A stretch of 64,000 nt of DNA from Cafeteria roenbergensis (taxonomy: Eukaryota > Sar > Bigyra > Bicosoecida > Cafeteriaceae): positions 1-64,000 of the forward strand of contig VLTN01000030.1 in NCBI GenBank assembly GCA_008330645.1. The letters are read 5' to 3'. The translations under genes and the position numbers were made by a program. Under the pieces are notes generated by a model that was given only the letters and a program-made list of their open reading frames with translations, was not told where the DNA came from and did not search any database. Within the stretch, counting starts at the first letter, position 1; each line of letters opens with the position of its first letter. Of the stretch, positions 21,776 through 33,200 are shown one piece after another.

Positions 21776-23038
21776 ATGTCCAAAAAGTCGGGGCCGCTTG
21801 CGTTCCTGGGCAAGAAGGCCTTCCACCCGTCAACTTTTCGCAATGCGCAGCGCGTGTACGACGCCGAGCGCGAGGTCATGGACGCGCGCCGCGCCGAGGT
21901 GGAGCGCGAACTCGCCGTGAAGGCAGAGCGGCGCGACGCCCAAGCGGCAGGCGGCGCCCGAGGCAGCGGCTCGGCCCGGCAGGAGCGGATGCCCTTCATG
22001 GTGGAGGGAAGCGGCGGGGTGCGGCAGCGCAAGCGGGCCCGCTCACCATCCTCGGGGGACGACGCCGAGGCGGCGAGCGGCGGCGGCGGCAGCGGCGGCG
22101 GCAGCGGCAGGCTGCGCAGGCACGACGGCCGCGCCCACCCCAGCGGCGGCGGCGGCGGCAGCGGCAGGCTGCGCAGGCACGACGGCCGCGCCCACCCCAG
22201 CGGCGGCGGCGGCGACGAGCTCAGCTGCGCCGCGGACGGCACCGACGGCGACGACGCCGCCACCGCCGCCTTCCGGAGCCGGTGGCTTGGCCGTGCCGCG
22301 GTCGCCGACGGAGCCTCCGGCTCTGCCACCAGCGAGCCGCCGCCCACCGCCCCGAGCGGTTCCGGACCGTCGCCCCAGGCAGGGCCGCCTGGCTCACGCT
22401 CGGGCAGCGTTGCTCCGGCGGCTCCCCCGTCGCGGCGGTCCGGCAGAGCCACGGACGGCAGAGCTGGTACCGGCAGAGCGCGGACCTCAGCGGCAGTGCT
22501 CCTCCGCGAAGACCCCATGCTGGCTCTGCAAGATCCTTCCAGCCAGGTGGTGCAGCCACTGCATTCGCCGGCCCGCCGCCGCCTCGCCGCCGGCCCGGAC
22601 GCCGGTGCGGCACTCTCCGGGCGCCGCGCGGGCGAGGCAGACGAAGTGGAGGTGGCTCTGCACTGGAGGGCTGCCGTGGACAGAGCCAGGTGCAGGGCGG
22701 CGGAGGCCGGAGTGGGTGCCCTTGGGCTGGCTGAGGCAAGGTCTCGCGCCGTGCCGGCCGTCAAACCGCTCAGGCTGCGGCCGTCGGCTGCAGCGGCTCT
22801 GGGTATCCACGCGCCCGGGCGCATGCCTGTGCCGCTCCGGCGGCCGGCAGAGCCGGCCTTGGTGGCAGAGCCGGCACGCGCTGGCCATGCGGGGGAGCAG
22901 CGGGGTCCGGGCCGGAGCGCAACGGCTCTGCTCGCGCTGGCTGCGGAGGCGGTGGCTCGGGGCGCTGCCGCGGAGGAGGCGCTGCTGGCGGGGCTGAGCG
23001 ACGCGGAGCGACGCACCCTTGAGCACGCGCTCGGCTGA
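21776..23038 (+). CDS. CIR_N-domain protein (CIR1/CWC25-like)
   Basis: 420 aa, ATG at 21776. The first ~50 residues form a CIR_N domain: FLGKKAFHPSTFRNAQRVYD, then a charged helix (AEREVMDARRAEVERELAVK). About 20 residues later MPFMVEGSGG resembles the 'LNFMYEAPPG' block that follows CIR_N in CIR1. Family members are spliceosome-associated (CWC25) or act in RBPJ co-repression and splicing (CIR1), so a nuclear RNA-processing role is likely. The remaining ~330 residues are Gly/Arg/Ser/Ala-rich low complexity with a duplicated HDGRAHPSGGG stretch and many GSA/ALP tripeptides written by the recurrent word GGCTCTGCC. Which CIR_N subfamily it belongs to is not settled. Confidence 0.65.
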   Translation: MSKKSGPLAFLGKKAFHPSTFRNAQRVYDAEREVMDARRAEVERELAVKAERRDAQAAGGARGSGSARQERMPFMVEGSGGVRQRKRARSPSSGDDAEAASGGGGSGGGSGRLRRHDGRAHPSGGGGGSGRLRRHDGRAHPSGGGGDELSCAADGTDGDDAATAAFRSRWLGRAAVADGASGSATSEPPPTAPSGSGPSPQAGPPGSRSGSVAPAAPPSRRSGRATDGRAGTGRARTSAAVLLREDPMLALQDPSSQVVQPLHSPARRRLAAGPDAGAALSGRRAGEADEVEVALHWRAAVDRARCRAAEAGVGALGLAEARSRAVPAVKPLRLRPSAAAALGIHAPGRMPVPLRRPAEPALVAEPARAGHAGEQRGPGRSATALLALAAEAVARGAAAEEALLAGLSDAERRTLEHALG

Positions 23039-23113
23039 CCCGGCCGGGATACGCACTGCTGAAGGCGGGGCTAGGCAGCCCCCTGCGTGGATCGCGGCGG
23101 CGGGCTGATGCGT

Positions 23114-23536
23114 GACGGCGCGCAGACTGAATGGCTGTGCTGCGATAGCGAGGGGTTCGCGACGGCGCGCAGACTGAATGGCTGTGCTGCGATAGCGAGG
23201 GGTTCGCGACGGCGCGCAGACTGAATGGCTGTGCTGCGATAGCGAGGGGTTCGCGACGGCGCGCAGACTGAATGGCTGTGCTGCGACAGCGAGGGGTTCG
23301 CGACGGCGCGCAGACTGAATGGCTGTGCTGCGACAGCGAGGGGTTCGCGACGGCGCGCAGACTGAATGGCTGTGCTGCGATAGCGAGGGGTTCGCGACGG
23401 CGCGCAGACTGAATGGCTGTGCTGCGATAGCGAGGGGTTCGCGACGGCGCGCAGACTGAATGGCTGTGCTGCGGCAGCGAGGGGTTCGCGACGGCGCGCA
23501 GACTGAATGGCGGTGCTGCGACAGCGAGGGGTTCGC
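23114..23536. repeat. 47-bp minisatellite, nine tandem copies
   Basis: Nine contiguous copies of a 47-bp unit start at 23114, 23161, 23208, 23255, 23302, 23349, 23396, 23443 and 23490. A tenth begins at 23537 and breaks off after a few bases. Each unit begins GACGGCGCGCAGACTGAATG and ends AGCGAGGGGTTCGC. Variation is almost confined to one spot (GATAGC, GACAGC or GGCAGC) and one GCTGTG/GCGGTG change, so the array is young or homogenised. It lies between the 3' ends of two convergent genes. Confidence 0.97.
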
Positions 23537-24096
23537 GACGGTCCTTGTTGGCTCGCGAGGCGCGCAGTTGCACCCATCACTCGGACACCACACAGCGAGC
23601 AAGCGGGGTGGGGCGGGGGCGGGGGCGGGGCGGGGGCGGAGGAGAGCGCATAGGCGACCGGTGGCCCGAGGGGGCGGGCGGGCCGCTCGTGGGGCAGCCC
23701 CCCGTCCCTCGCGATCGCCCCCTCGCGATCGCCCCGCCCCTCCCTCGAGGGTCGGCACGGCGCGCTGCGCCCCTCAGGCGCCCATCGGCCTGCTCAGCAG
23801 GCGAGCGACTCTGCGCCGGCTTGTCTGGTGGCCCTCGTCAGTCGGCAACCGGCCTCCCCCCAACTCCAGCCTCCCCCCCATCCTCGCTCGCTTCCAGCTC
23901 CTCAGGTGAGCTGCTGAGGCAGCAGCGGCTCTGCCGGTGGCGGCGTCCGGCGCGGTTCCGCAACGTGGCCTGCGCGCGCCAGCCGGGTCCACAGCGCGCG
24001 GTGCTCGACAGGCAGAGCCACTTCGAACTGGGCTCTGCCTGCTTGGCAGCGCGGCCTGCACCCGGCGGCCTGCGGGCGCTCGGGCGGGCGCCGGGG
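23537..24096. other. Intergenic remainder downstream of the minisatellite
   Basis: GC-rich sequence with G-rich runs at 23605-23640 and a short duplicated CTCGCGATCGCCCC near 23710-23735. No gene was recognised. It should carry the 3' UTRs of the two convergent flanking genes. Confidence 0.5.
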
Positions 24097-24984
24097 TCAG
24101 TTCCAGCGGAACGGGGCGGAGGGGCCGATGACGGGCGCCGCCGTGGCGATGGCCGCGATGCAGCCTGCGCCGAGGATGGGCGTGATGGCTGCGCCCAGGC
24201 GCTGGGCGGGCGACCCGGAGAGCAGCAGCGGCGAGCGGAAGACGAGGAGGGCGAGGGCGGTGGCGGCCATGGGAGTGTACGTCTCCTGGCGGCGCAGGCC
24301 GATGCGGGAGGGCACCGCGTCGAACTCGAGCTGGTCGAGGGCGTATGTGATGCCGGTGTAGAACATGGCGAGGGCGGCGGCGCCGTTGGCAAGGCGGGCG
24401 CCAGTGCGGCCGCTGCTGTTGAGGACCGAGTTGACGAGGATGCGCGGGCGGAAGTTCTTGGCGGTGCGGACGCCGGCGACGATGCCGATTGACATGCCCA
24501 CGCTGCCCGCCGCGAGGTACATGGCGCCGGCGTTGTGCATGCCCGTCTCCCAGAGCGAGCGGCTCTTCGTCTTGGCGAGGTACTTGGCCCCGGACGACTG
24601 CTGGGAGCCCGAGAGGCTGCTGCCGGGGCCGAACATGGCCTTGTTGACGGCGCCAAAGGCCTGGTCCATCATGTTGGGGCCGGACAGCGGCGTGTCGCGG
24701 ATCGTGTTGGGGCGCTCGATCGCCGCCTCAGCCTCGCGCGCCGCGTCGTCCGCGGGGGGCTCGTTGGGGCCCTTGCCGCCGATGGACACAAAGTCGGTGC
24801 CGCCGTTGTCGGGGTACGGGTCGTAGGTGCTCCCCTCGAGGCCGGACGAGATGAACGTGTGGTCGTCTCCCGGCATGTCGAAGCTCGAGGTCCGGCTGCC
24901 CCCAGCCACGGACACAAAGTCAAGGTCGGGGTCCTCCTCCGCAAACGGGTCCGCAAACGGGTCCCTGTCGCCCGCGGCCGCCAT
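24097..24984 (-). CDS. TIM23: TIM23-like inner-membrane translocase subunit
   Basis: 295 aa, single exon, ATG at 24984. The acidic N-terminal ~110 residues contain two similar strings, DFVSVAGG and DFVSIGGK, and suit an intermembrane-space presequence-binding segment. The C-terminal half is the Tim17/22/23 four-helix region. GAMYLAAGSVGMSIGIVAG is the glycine-spaced first helix, and LNSSGRTGARLANGAAALA with FYTGITYALD match the Tim23 'VLN..GR.G...GN......YNGI' block. Two further hydrophobic segments follow (MAATALALLVFRS and ILGAGCIAAIATAA). Family role: channel of the TIM23 complex importing presequence proteins. It is divergent with eIF2 beta, 362 bp away. Confidence 0.85.
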   Translation of the reverse strand: MAAAGDRDPFADPFAEEDPDLDFVSVAGGSRTSSFDMPGDDHTFISSGLEGSTYDPYPDNGGTDFVSIGGKGPNEPPADDAAREAEAAIERPNTIRDTPLSGPNMMDQAFGAVNKAMFGPGSSLSGSQQSSGAKYLAKTKSRSLWETGMHNAGAMYLAAGSVGMSIGIVAGVRTAKNFRPRILVNSVLNSSGRTGARLANGAAALAMFYTGITYALDQLEFDAVPSRIGLRRQETYTPMAATALALLVFRSPLLLSGSPAQRLGAAITPILGAGCIAAIATAAPVIGPSAPFRWN

Positions 24985-25346
24985 GGCTGCGGCGCGGAGC
25001 TCTGGCCGGACGGCTCGCTGAGATCAGCCGGAGCCCGCGATCGCGAGTCCAGCGGCTGCAGACAGGGGCGCCAGCACCTCGAGGTGCAAGAGGCGACCGG
25101 AAGCTTGCGCGCGGGAGCCCCGGGGAGGCCCTGAATCGCTGGGTCGGCTGCCGAAAGCCGATCGCGGGGTGTTCCGCGGCGACTTCGCACGCGATGCGTG
25201 GCAAACGAGGCGCGCTCGGCGGCTCTGCCGACGCCCCGCTCCACCGTCGCCCGCCAGCGCCGGGCAGTGCAAAGCCCGGCCCGCTCCCCGCCCCAGCCTC
25301 GGCCTGGGCGGCACTCCGCGAGGCTCGAAGGAGGGCCGTGGACGCC
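24985..25346. promoter_or_regulatory. Shared divergent promoter interval, TIM23/eIF2 beta
   Basis: This 362-bp gap lies between two divergent starts and must carry both promoters. I see no TATA-like box or repeated element; short GC-rich direct repeats occur but nothing distinctive. Confidence 0.4.
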
Positions 25347-26359
25347 ATGCCGGGAACGGACGCCTTCTCTGGCATCTCCGATGAGGTGAGCCCCGACGCG
25401 CGGCGCTTCGGTTCGCTCCTCACGAAGCGAGGCGACTTTTCGCGCCCCACACCATCCACCTGGCCTCCCTCGGCTCGGCCCGGCCTGCGCTGCGCTTTGG
25501 CGCAAAGCGGGATAGTTCTCGGGATCCACGGTGCCTCAATGGCGCAGCCCCTTGCCCTTCGCCGGGCGGGCGGCCGCCGGCCCGAACGCTGGCGAGGCGT
25601 GCACGTTCTTGCAAAAGAGCGCCCTCTCGCCGCCCTTGACACAAGCCTCGGTCCGGCTCGCTGCCCCTGCCACTGTGCTTGCTGCAGGAGATCGCCGCCT
25701 TGTTCGACCCGGCCGTGCACAAGATCCGTCGCGCGCGCGCCGCTGTGACCGCTCCCGTCAGCGGCGCCGACGGCACTGCCGCGAGCGAGGCTGCCTCCGC
25801 CGGCGTGCTCCTGGCGTCCGAGGCCGCCCGTGCCGTTGCGGGCACCGTCGTCGACGATGGCGAGGCGGATCCCGAGTACGAGTCCATGCTCGAGCGCGCC
25901 CACCACCTGATGCGGTCGTCCAACCCCGCCATGGTGAGCCGCACCAAGAAGCGCCTCAAGCCTCCCAACGTGGTCCGCGTCGGCTCCACCCGTTCCTGCT
26001 GGACCAACTTTGCCGAGATCACCGACTCGCTGGGCCGCGAGCGTGTGATGATGAAGGACTATTTCCTGGCCGAGCTCGGCACCACCGGCTCGCTCGACGA
26101 CAAGGCGCAGCTCGTTCTCAAGGGCCGCCACACCTCCGCCAGCGTGGAGAACCTGCTCCGCAAGTACATCACCGCGTACGTGATGTGCGGCAACTGCAAG
26201 AGCCTGGACACGGTGCTTGAGAAGAACACCGTGACCCGCCTCATGAGCCTGCGCTGCCTCGCGTGCGCCTCCACGCGCACCGTGGCGGCTGTGCGCTCTG
26301 GCTTCAAGATTGTGAAGCGCGGCCAGCGCCGGAAGGAGCGCGCCGCCGCCATGACGTGA
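25347..26359 (+). CDS. EIF2S2: Translation initiation factor eIF2 subunit beta
   Basis: Exons 25347-25385 (13 codons, ending SDE) and 25688-26359, 236 aa. The 302-bp intron begins GTGAGC, ends GCTGCAG and is phase 0; the join reads SDE-EIAALFDP. The core is characteristic: NFAEITDSLGRE, LAELGTTGSLDDKAQLVLKG, SVENLLRKYITAYVMC, and a C4 zinc ribbon with CGNC (~180) and CLAC (~203), ending in a basic tail. Role: part of the eIF2 ternary complex that brings Met-tRNAi to the 40S subunit. The N-terminal region is only ~90 residues, Ala-rich, and lacks the poly-lysine K-boxes that bind eIF5 and eIF2B epsilon in animals and yeast. First exon and start are inferred from splice signals and frame. Confidence 0.92.
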
Positions 26360-27246
26360 GCGGTTCGCAGACCGCTCTGGGGCGGGGGAGCGGGGGCAGG
26401 CGCAGCGCTGCAGCGGCTTGAGTGCTGACGGCGCCTCGCCCGATGTCCCGCAAGGCCCCCTTTCGTTGCTGTCCACGCCGCGATGCGCGCATCATCGCGG
26501 CAGTGGCCGCGCGCCCGTCAACATGCAAACGCCCTCGAGCAGCGAATCCAAAACTTTCAGACGGTCAGCGCTGCAACAACAACGTGCGCCCCGCTTACGC
26601 TCTTCACGCGCCCGTTGGGTGCACCTTCCGACTCACCGGTGGGAGGGTCAGGCGTCGCGGCATGCCCAGGGAGGCGGCCGCTCTGGGCGGTGTGGGAGCC
26701 AGACTGAATCCCCCAGCGGCAATCCCCGCCGCGTTGCGTCGGGATGCAAGTCGACCAGCTCCCCGCGGCGCGTGTCTGCAACCACCCTGCAACGGGGACC
26801 CGGGCGCGTGCCCCCGCTCCGAACCGTGGCGAGCAGCGCCCCCTTGCTTGGGCACGTGGGCCACTGGCAGTGGGCGAGAGCCCCATGTCCCGGCGTGAGG
26901 CTGTCGCCGGAATCGAAAGTGCACAGGCACGTGGTTGCGACAGCGGCGTGTTTGCCCGCGCGCCAACCTCCAGCCGCTGGGGCGCGCCAAGGCACCACTC
27001 CCGGCGGCGGCGGGCCTCCACCCATCGGCACTGACCCCGACCGGGAAGCCGGGCAGGTGCAGGCCGGGCCGTCAGCTCGACCGGGACCGTCCAAAAGCGC
27101 AGGGGCGCGTGCCGAGGAGCGACACGGAAGCGCCTGCACTGCCCCTTGCAACGCCCACAGCACTGCCCCGGCAACAGGCGGCGAACAGCCACTGGCTGCC
27201 TCGGTCTTGCGGGAGGGCGCACCCGCAACTCTCGAGCAGTCTGGAC
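26360..27246. other. Gene-free stretch upstream of the giant membrane protein
   Basis: 887 bp with open frames on both strands but none with recognisable protein features. It probably holds the eIF2 beta 3' UTR and the promoter of the next gene. No RNA gene or repeat was recognised. Confidence 0.5.
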
Positions 27247-30200
27247 ATGCCGGGCCAGCGCCGGCGCCGGCAGGCCAGCCTGCGGGAGTCGTTCTGCGCG
27301 CGAGTCTGGTGTCGGCCGCTCTTTTGCATGCGCCCCCAGTTCGCGGTCATCGTCATGGTCGCCGTGGTCATGGCCGTGCTCTCTGCGCTGCTTGGAAGCT
27401 ACACGTGGGGCATCGTCGCGCCGGGCCTGTCCGCCCGGCGAGCCATCAGCGGCGGCGCATTCCACCTGGCGGTGACCGCAGCGCAAGCAGTGCTCTGGTG
27501 GCGCTTCACTGAGGGTGCCCAGCTGCCCCCCGCGCTGTGGATTGCCTACGCTCTCTTTGGGGGTGTTGCGCGAGGCAGCCTGCGCGTGTGGACCATCCTG
27601 GAGAGCGACAGCGAGACCGCGGCGGCGGCCATCCAGGCAGCCGAGTTGGCTTCCCGGCCCATGGAGCTGCTCGCCTACCGGTGTTTCTACGCCTTCGTGC
27701 TCATCTGGCAGGTGCTGGTGAGTCCGTCGCCCTCGCGTCGCGCACAGCAGTTCCGCTGGGGCGAGCGCCGGCGCGCGCCGGCTCGTTCGCCTGCCCATCG
27801 CAAGTTCGGGAGCAGCGGCGAGCGCTGTCGGTCGCCGAGTGACAACCGGCAACGCGTCAGCGAGAGCGGCGCTGCGACGGTCCCGGGGCGGCCATGGGGC
27901 GGCCAAGGACGCTCGCGCGGGGCCGGTTTGCGGGAGCCACAGCCTCCCGACGCGCGCGGCAGGCTGTGGCCCCCGCTGTGTGGCTGCGGCTCGCTCGTCC
28001 CCGCGCCTTGCTGACACGTCGCGAGAGCTCGGCGACAGCGCCGTCCCGCCCCCGTCCCGCCGCCCCGGCCTCCCGATCGGCCCGCAGATCCCGCTCGTGT
28101 TCTTTATGCCAGCAAGTGCGGCCTACCGCAAGCGGTCGGAGAACGCCCAGCAGCTGTTGGAGCAGGAATTGGAGCTTCAAGCCTTGGAGGCGAGCGCCCT
28201 CATCGCCCAGCGCGAGCAAGCCGACGCCTGGGGGGACGACGAGCCGCGCGACGGCGCCCCGATGCAAATCGCCGATGGCCGGCCAGACCAGCCAGTGTGG
28301 GGGGCGCAGGGCCGACGCCCAGCCGCGGAGCCGGCGAGCAGCGGCAGCTCTTGCAGCCCGCGTGCCAACGGCCGCCGGCTCGCGCGCTCCACGTCCTCGC
28401 CGTCCCCGCGCGCTCCCCGCACCCGAGCCGCCGGGAGCCCGTCCCTTGTCGCCACCAAGTCCGACGTTCCCCGGACCGGAGGGTCCGCGGCAGAGGCGGC
28501 GACAGCCCCCGCCGCAGCCACAGCGGGGACTGCCGACGGGCCGACGATGGCTCGCTGGCGCCCCCTCCAGGCCTGGCCGTCGCCCCCCACCGCCCGGCAG
28601 CGCACGCTCGCCCACAGCCATGGTGCTAGGGGCGCTCGCCCGGCCGGCGCCACCACCACGGACCCGACTGACCCTCACCCGCCCTCCGCCGCTCCGACCG
28701 CCGCTCCGACCGCCGCTCCGACCGCCGCTCCGACCGCCGCTCCGACGGCCGGGCCCGCCGCCACCGCAGCCGCCCCGGCCAGTGCGCTAGGTGGCGGCCC
28801 CTCCCCGCTCGCCCGGCCCGTTGGCCACGCGCGGTTGCGGCCGCCGGCGGTGGAGGGAAGCAGCTCTGCCAGCTCTGCCAGTGCGCGCGTCTTCGCGGCG
28901 TCACTTCGCGGGAGCACCCCTCTGCAGCCCGCGTCTGCAGCCAGAGCGATGGCGACGCCTTCGCGACAGGTAGCCGGCAGAGCCGATGACGTCTCAGCCG
29001 CGGACGCTTCGTCCAGGGGATCGCTCACCGGCTCTGCGCTCGCCGGCTCTGCGCTCGCCGGCTCTGCTCTCACTGAGACGACGTCGGCTGGCAGCCCCTC
29101 GTGGCGCGAAGGTGCGGCGCCGCAGGCGGCGTCGGCATCGCCGGCTGCGCTGCGCACTGGCCGGCCGTCGAGCCGCCCCGCTGCCGCGCCGTTGCCCTCC
29201 CCGGGGCGTCTGGCCTCTGGTTCGCATGGCTCTGCCGACGGGCCGGATGCGCTCGCCGGCTCTGTCGCCTCGGGAGCGAGCGTTGCTGACAGCGACGGTG
29301 GCGGCGGCGGGGGGGCCTCGCTGCCGGGGGCCGTTGCTCGGCAAGGTGTGGACTTGACGGGGGACGACATTGTGGAAGGGGTCAGCGAGGAGTCATCCGC
29401 CAGTCAGACGCCAGTCGGGTTGCAATCGCCCGCAGTCACTGACATCACCGACGCGGACGAAGGCTCCGCAGCATCAGCGGTTTCGCAGCGGGGTCTCTCG
29501 GTCACCGGCTCGGCGCGAAGCGTGCAGTGGGGCCCTGCTGTCGGGGCGGAGCAGGCTCGGGGACGGAGCGCGTCAGCCGCCAGTCAGCTGGCCACCGGTG
29601 ACGGGGCACCATCGCTGGGCGTCAGACCCGGTGCTGCGGGTGATGGGCCCGAGATGGGCGTGCGGCCAATGTCAGACAAGCGCAGCAGCGGCGCTGGCAT
29701 CAGTGACTCGAGTGCTGCCAGTGCCGACCGGTCGGACGTTGGCTCTGCCGCGTCGCAGCCGATATCTCCGGCATTTTTGATTGACCGACGAAGTCACTCG
29801 GCGACCCGGTTGCAATTTGATGTGGGGGCGACTGGCGGGCGAGGGGCCCCCGGAAACGGGGACACCAGCGGTTTCGCGACAGCTGGGGGAGTCTCCGGGG
29901 GGCCCCTCTCCGGCGGCATGCCCGATCCCGGGGCCTCGTCCGATGCAGCCGCCCGCGCTCACGGCCTGGTCTCCATCAAGTCGCGGCCCAATGTTTTGCC
30001 GATCCCGCCCCCGATGCCGGGCACGGGTCAGGAGCCGGCGTCCCCAGCAGCAGCAGCAGCAGCAGCAGCTGAGGCGGACAGGTCGCGCCACGGCCAGCGG
30101 CTCTGGGAGGCGCTGCGGCAAGATATTCGGAAGGACCTTGGATTCGCCTCGCACAACCCAGAGCGTGGCAGAGCCCCTCTAGCCACGGCCCCGGCTTCTC

Positions 30201-33200
30201 GGGAGCACCGCTTCACATTCGACGATGACGCCAGTCGGGAGCCAGTCAGCGCCGTGTCGAGCGTCGGTCGCAGCCACGCCGAGCGGGCCGGCTTTGCGCC
30301 CGGCCCCTCGGACCTCTCCAAGCCACAGATGCCGCCCGCCGTGTCCCTGGCAGTGTCAGCGCTGCAGCAGCGACGTCAGCGGCGAAACAGCTGCGCCACC
30401 GACGGGGCGAGCCAGCCGGTCAGCGTCCGTCGCGGGTCGGTGACCAACCGCGCCACCGCGTCGCTCCGCCGGAAGCACCGGCAGAGCCGCTTCGCGTCGC
30501 TCGAAGTGTCGACCATGGACCCTGCTGGCTCTGCCGACGGCACAGCGCCAGGCGATGCCTCAGTGGAGGGGTCCATCGTGAGGTCGGTGAGCGGACGGGG
30601 AAACGTTCTGCCGTCGCCGAAAGTGCTAGATATCGCAGCCGCTGCAGGATCCCCTGACACTGGCTCTGCCAGCAGAGCCCTCTCTGCGAGGTCGACGTCG
30701 AACCGGTCAGGCGGCAGAGCCAGTAGACGCCGCTCGTCAGTCGCTGGCCGTGCGATCCGCGGCAGAGCTGGCGGCAGAGCTGGCGGCAGAGCTGGCGGCG
30801 ACAGTGCCGCTGGCGGCAGCGGTGGCGATGGCGCCGTCAGCAGCGCATGCGTGGCCAGCAGCGACGCGCGCCGCGCCGGCGGCGACGGAGCTGGCCGGGG
30901 CAGCGGCTCTGGGTCTCGCGCGGGGCCACGTTCCCCCGCGGTTACGCCGGATACAGGCGGCATGAGCACGGCGCAACGGCTCTTTTTGGTCGCTCGCCGG
31001 TCGTCCAGCGTCGCCATCCCGCTTGGCAGACTGGAGTTCTCCGGACGGCAGGCATCCACTGGAAGGGGCGCGAAACCGTCGCGAAGGGACAGCAACGCGG
31101 GGAGTGTTGGTCGGGTCGCTGGCGGGATTCTTGGCGGGATAGCCAGCGCAATCGCAGGCATTGTCGGCAGCGGCGGCGAAACAAATGGCCGGACAGCCGT
31201 GGTCGAGCCCTCCACTGTGGATGTGACGGCAGCTGCGTCGTTCGCTGTGGATCCCTCCGCTGGAAGGGCCGGCCCCAGGGGGAGCGGCAGCTCTGCCGGC
31301 ACAGGCACACCGCGGAGGCAGCGGCAGCGACTAGGCGGCGCCGTCAGTGGCTCGGCGGAAGGATCCATCGTGACGGCGAGCTCTGCCGACCTTGGTCAAT
31401 CGACAGAGCGCGCGTCGCTGGCCGTGGCGGGCAGGTCTGTGTCGGCTCTGCCGGCAATTGCTGTGTCAGCGCAGCCCCGAGCGAAGCGTCGCTCGCGGTT
31501 TCGCGGGGGCCGCGGGCAGCTGACCGTCGGCAGCGCTGCTGGTGATGGCAGTGGCGAAGACGGGCCCGCCACCGGTGCTGCTGCTGCTGCTACTGGCAGG
31601 GCAGCCTCTCGCGTCGGCCCTGCCAGTGGCTCTGCCGCTTCGATCGAAGTGGGAGGGCAGAGCGACGTCGGGGCGGCGGTGCGTGTGTCGTCCAGGTCAG
31701 TTGGGGTCCGAGGGGGTACCTGGGTGGCGAGCCAGTCGCCTGACCGTCTTGATGGGTCTGACGCAGGCCGGTCCGGGCGGTGGCTTCGGCCCAGCTTGTC
31801 GAGGCGCTCGGAGTCAGGAGACACTCTTGACTCGGCCGGGCATGAGGGTCAAGGGCATCAACTAGCAGTCGTCCGTCCATCAGCGACGGGTCAGTCTTTC
31901 GTCGGCGCTCCGAGCTCGCAAGAGGGCGTATCTCCCACGCCTGGCTGCCACGCGTCGCACCGCACTTCGGAGTCACTGGGCTCTGCCGGAAGAGCTCAAC
32001 GCCGTGGCGACGTCGCGTCCGGGGAGCGAGGCGCTTCCCAGGCTTGCTCCGCCAGTCCTGGTGGCGTCACGCCGCAAGGTGACGGCGTCACCGGGCGCCG
32101 CAGAGGCGAAACCGCTGGCGTCGCTCTCCTCCAACCACGGACTCGCCGTGGCAGCACCGTCGGCAGAGCTGGGCAGAGCCTCCCCACTCACATTGCTCGA
32201 TCCACATCAACAACTGCAACTGCAACTGCAGCGGGGTTGCCCTTGCTTGCTGGCGCACAGGATGCCGCCTCCGATGAGGCCGGTTCGGCGCAAGGCTTCG
32301 CCAGCGCGCGATCGACGAACAGCGGCAGCTCCAAGGACGGCGTTCATGATATGACCGTTGCCACCGTGCCGACGTCGCTGCAGGCAGCAACGAGGGCAGT
32401 GTCGAGCCGGTTTCGCGGGGTCTTTCCGGGAATGTCGCGCCGCGTCGCGCCATCTCCGTCCGCGCTGTCATCAGGCTCTGCTGGCTCTGCCGGCGGTGGT
32501 GGTGGCGGCTGGATGCCAGCGCAGCAGCACGAGGGAGGGTCCGACGCCACGGGGCCGGGCGTGAGGGCCTCGCGTCCCAGCCTTGGCAGCCCGGCGGATT
32601 GCTCCCAGGTCTTCGGCCCATCACCCCGGGATCCAAGCAAGTCTGAGCAACGCGGCTCTGTCACTAGCGGCAGAGGCGCAGCGGGGGACATGGCGTCTCT
32701 CACATCCATCGACGCTTCCAGCCTCGTGGCAGGGTCCGGGCAGAGCCAGTCACCCACCCATCACACAGCTGATGCCCTGGGGATAGGCCAGTCGGCCGTG
32801 TGGGCGTCGGGGTCCGTTGGGCCCGACCTGACGGACCGGCTCGCGCGGCCAGAGTCACCCGGCGTTGCCACAGCCGTGCTCTCGAGACCGCAGGGGTTTG
32901 CGTTCGGGGGCGGCAGCGACACGTCAGAGGCAGACCGCGAGGCCATCAGGCGGGGCAGCGTTGGCGGATACGGCCCGGACTTCACCGAGACACGAGATCG
33001 CCCGGCCAGCGGCACGCAGGACGACGGCGAATCGTTTGGCCGTGGAGCCGGCGTTGCGGGCGGGCGCGGGCAGACCGGCCAGCGAGTGATGTTTGCGCCG
33101 TCGTGCCCGCCCGATGGGCGCTGGACGGCGTCGGCGGCTGCGCAGGGGGCTCCGCACGGCGATGACTATGGCGATGGCTATGGTGATGACTATGGTGATG

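Noticed and set aside
19701-21920. A 739-codon plus-strand ORF
   Set aside because: It runs antisense through the papain-fold gene and into the next gene's start region; composition is that of a shadow frame.
23114-23536. CRISPR array
   Set aside because: Units are directly adjacent with no unique spacers, and the setting is a eukaryotic nuclear genome.
22487-23758. Minus-strand ORFs of up to 423 codons across the 47-bp repeats
   Set aside because: They are produced by the tandem repeat being open in all minus frames, plus antisense of the CIR_N gene; the peptide is a meaningless cycle of the unit.
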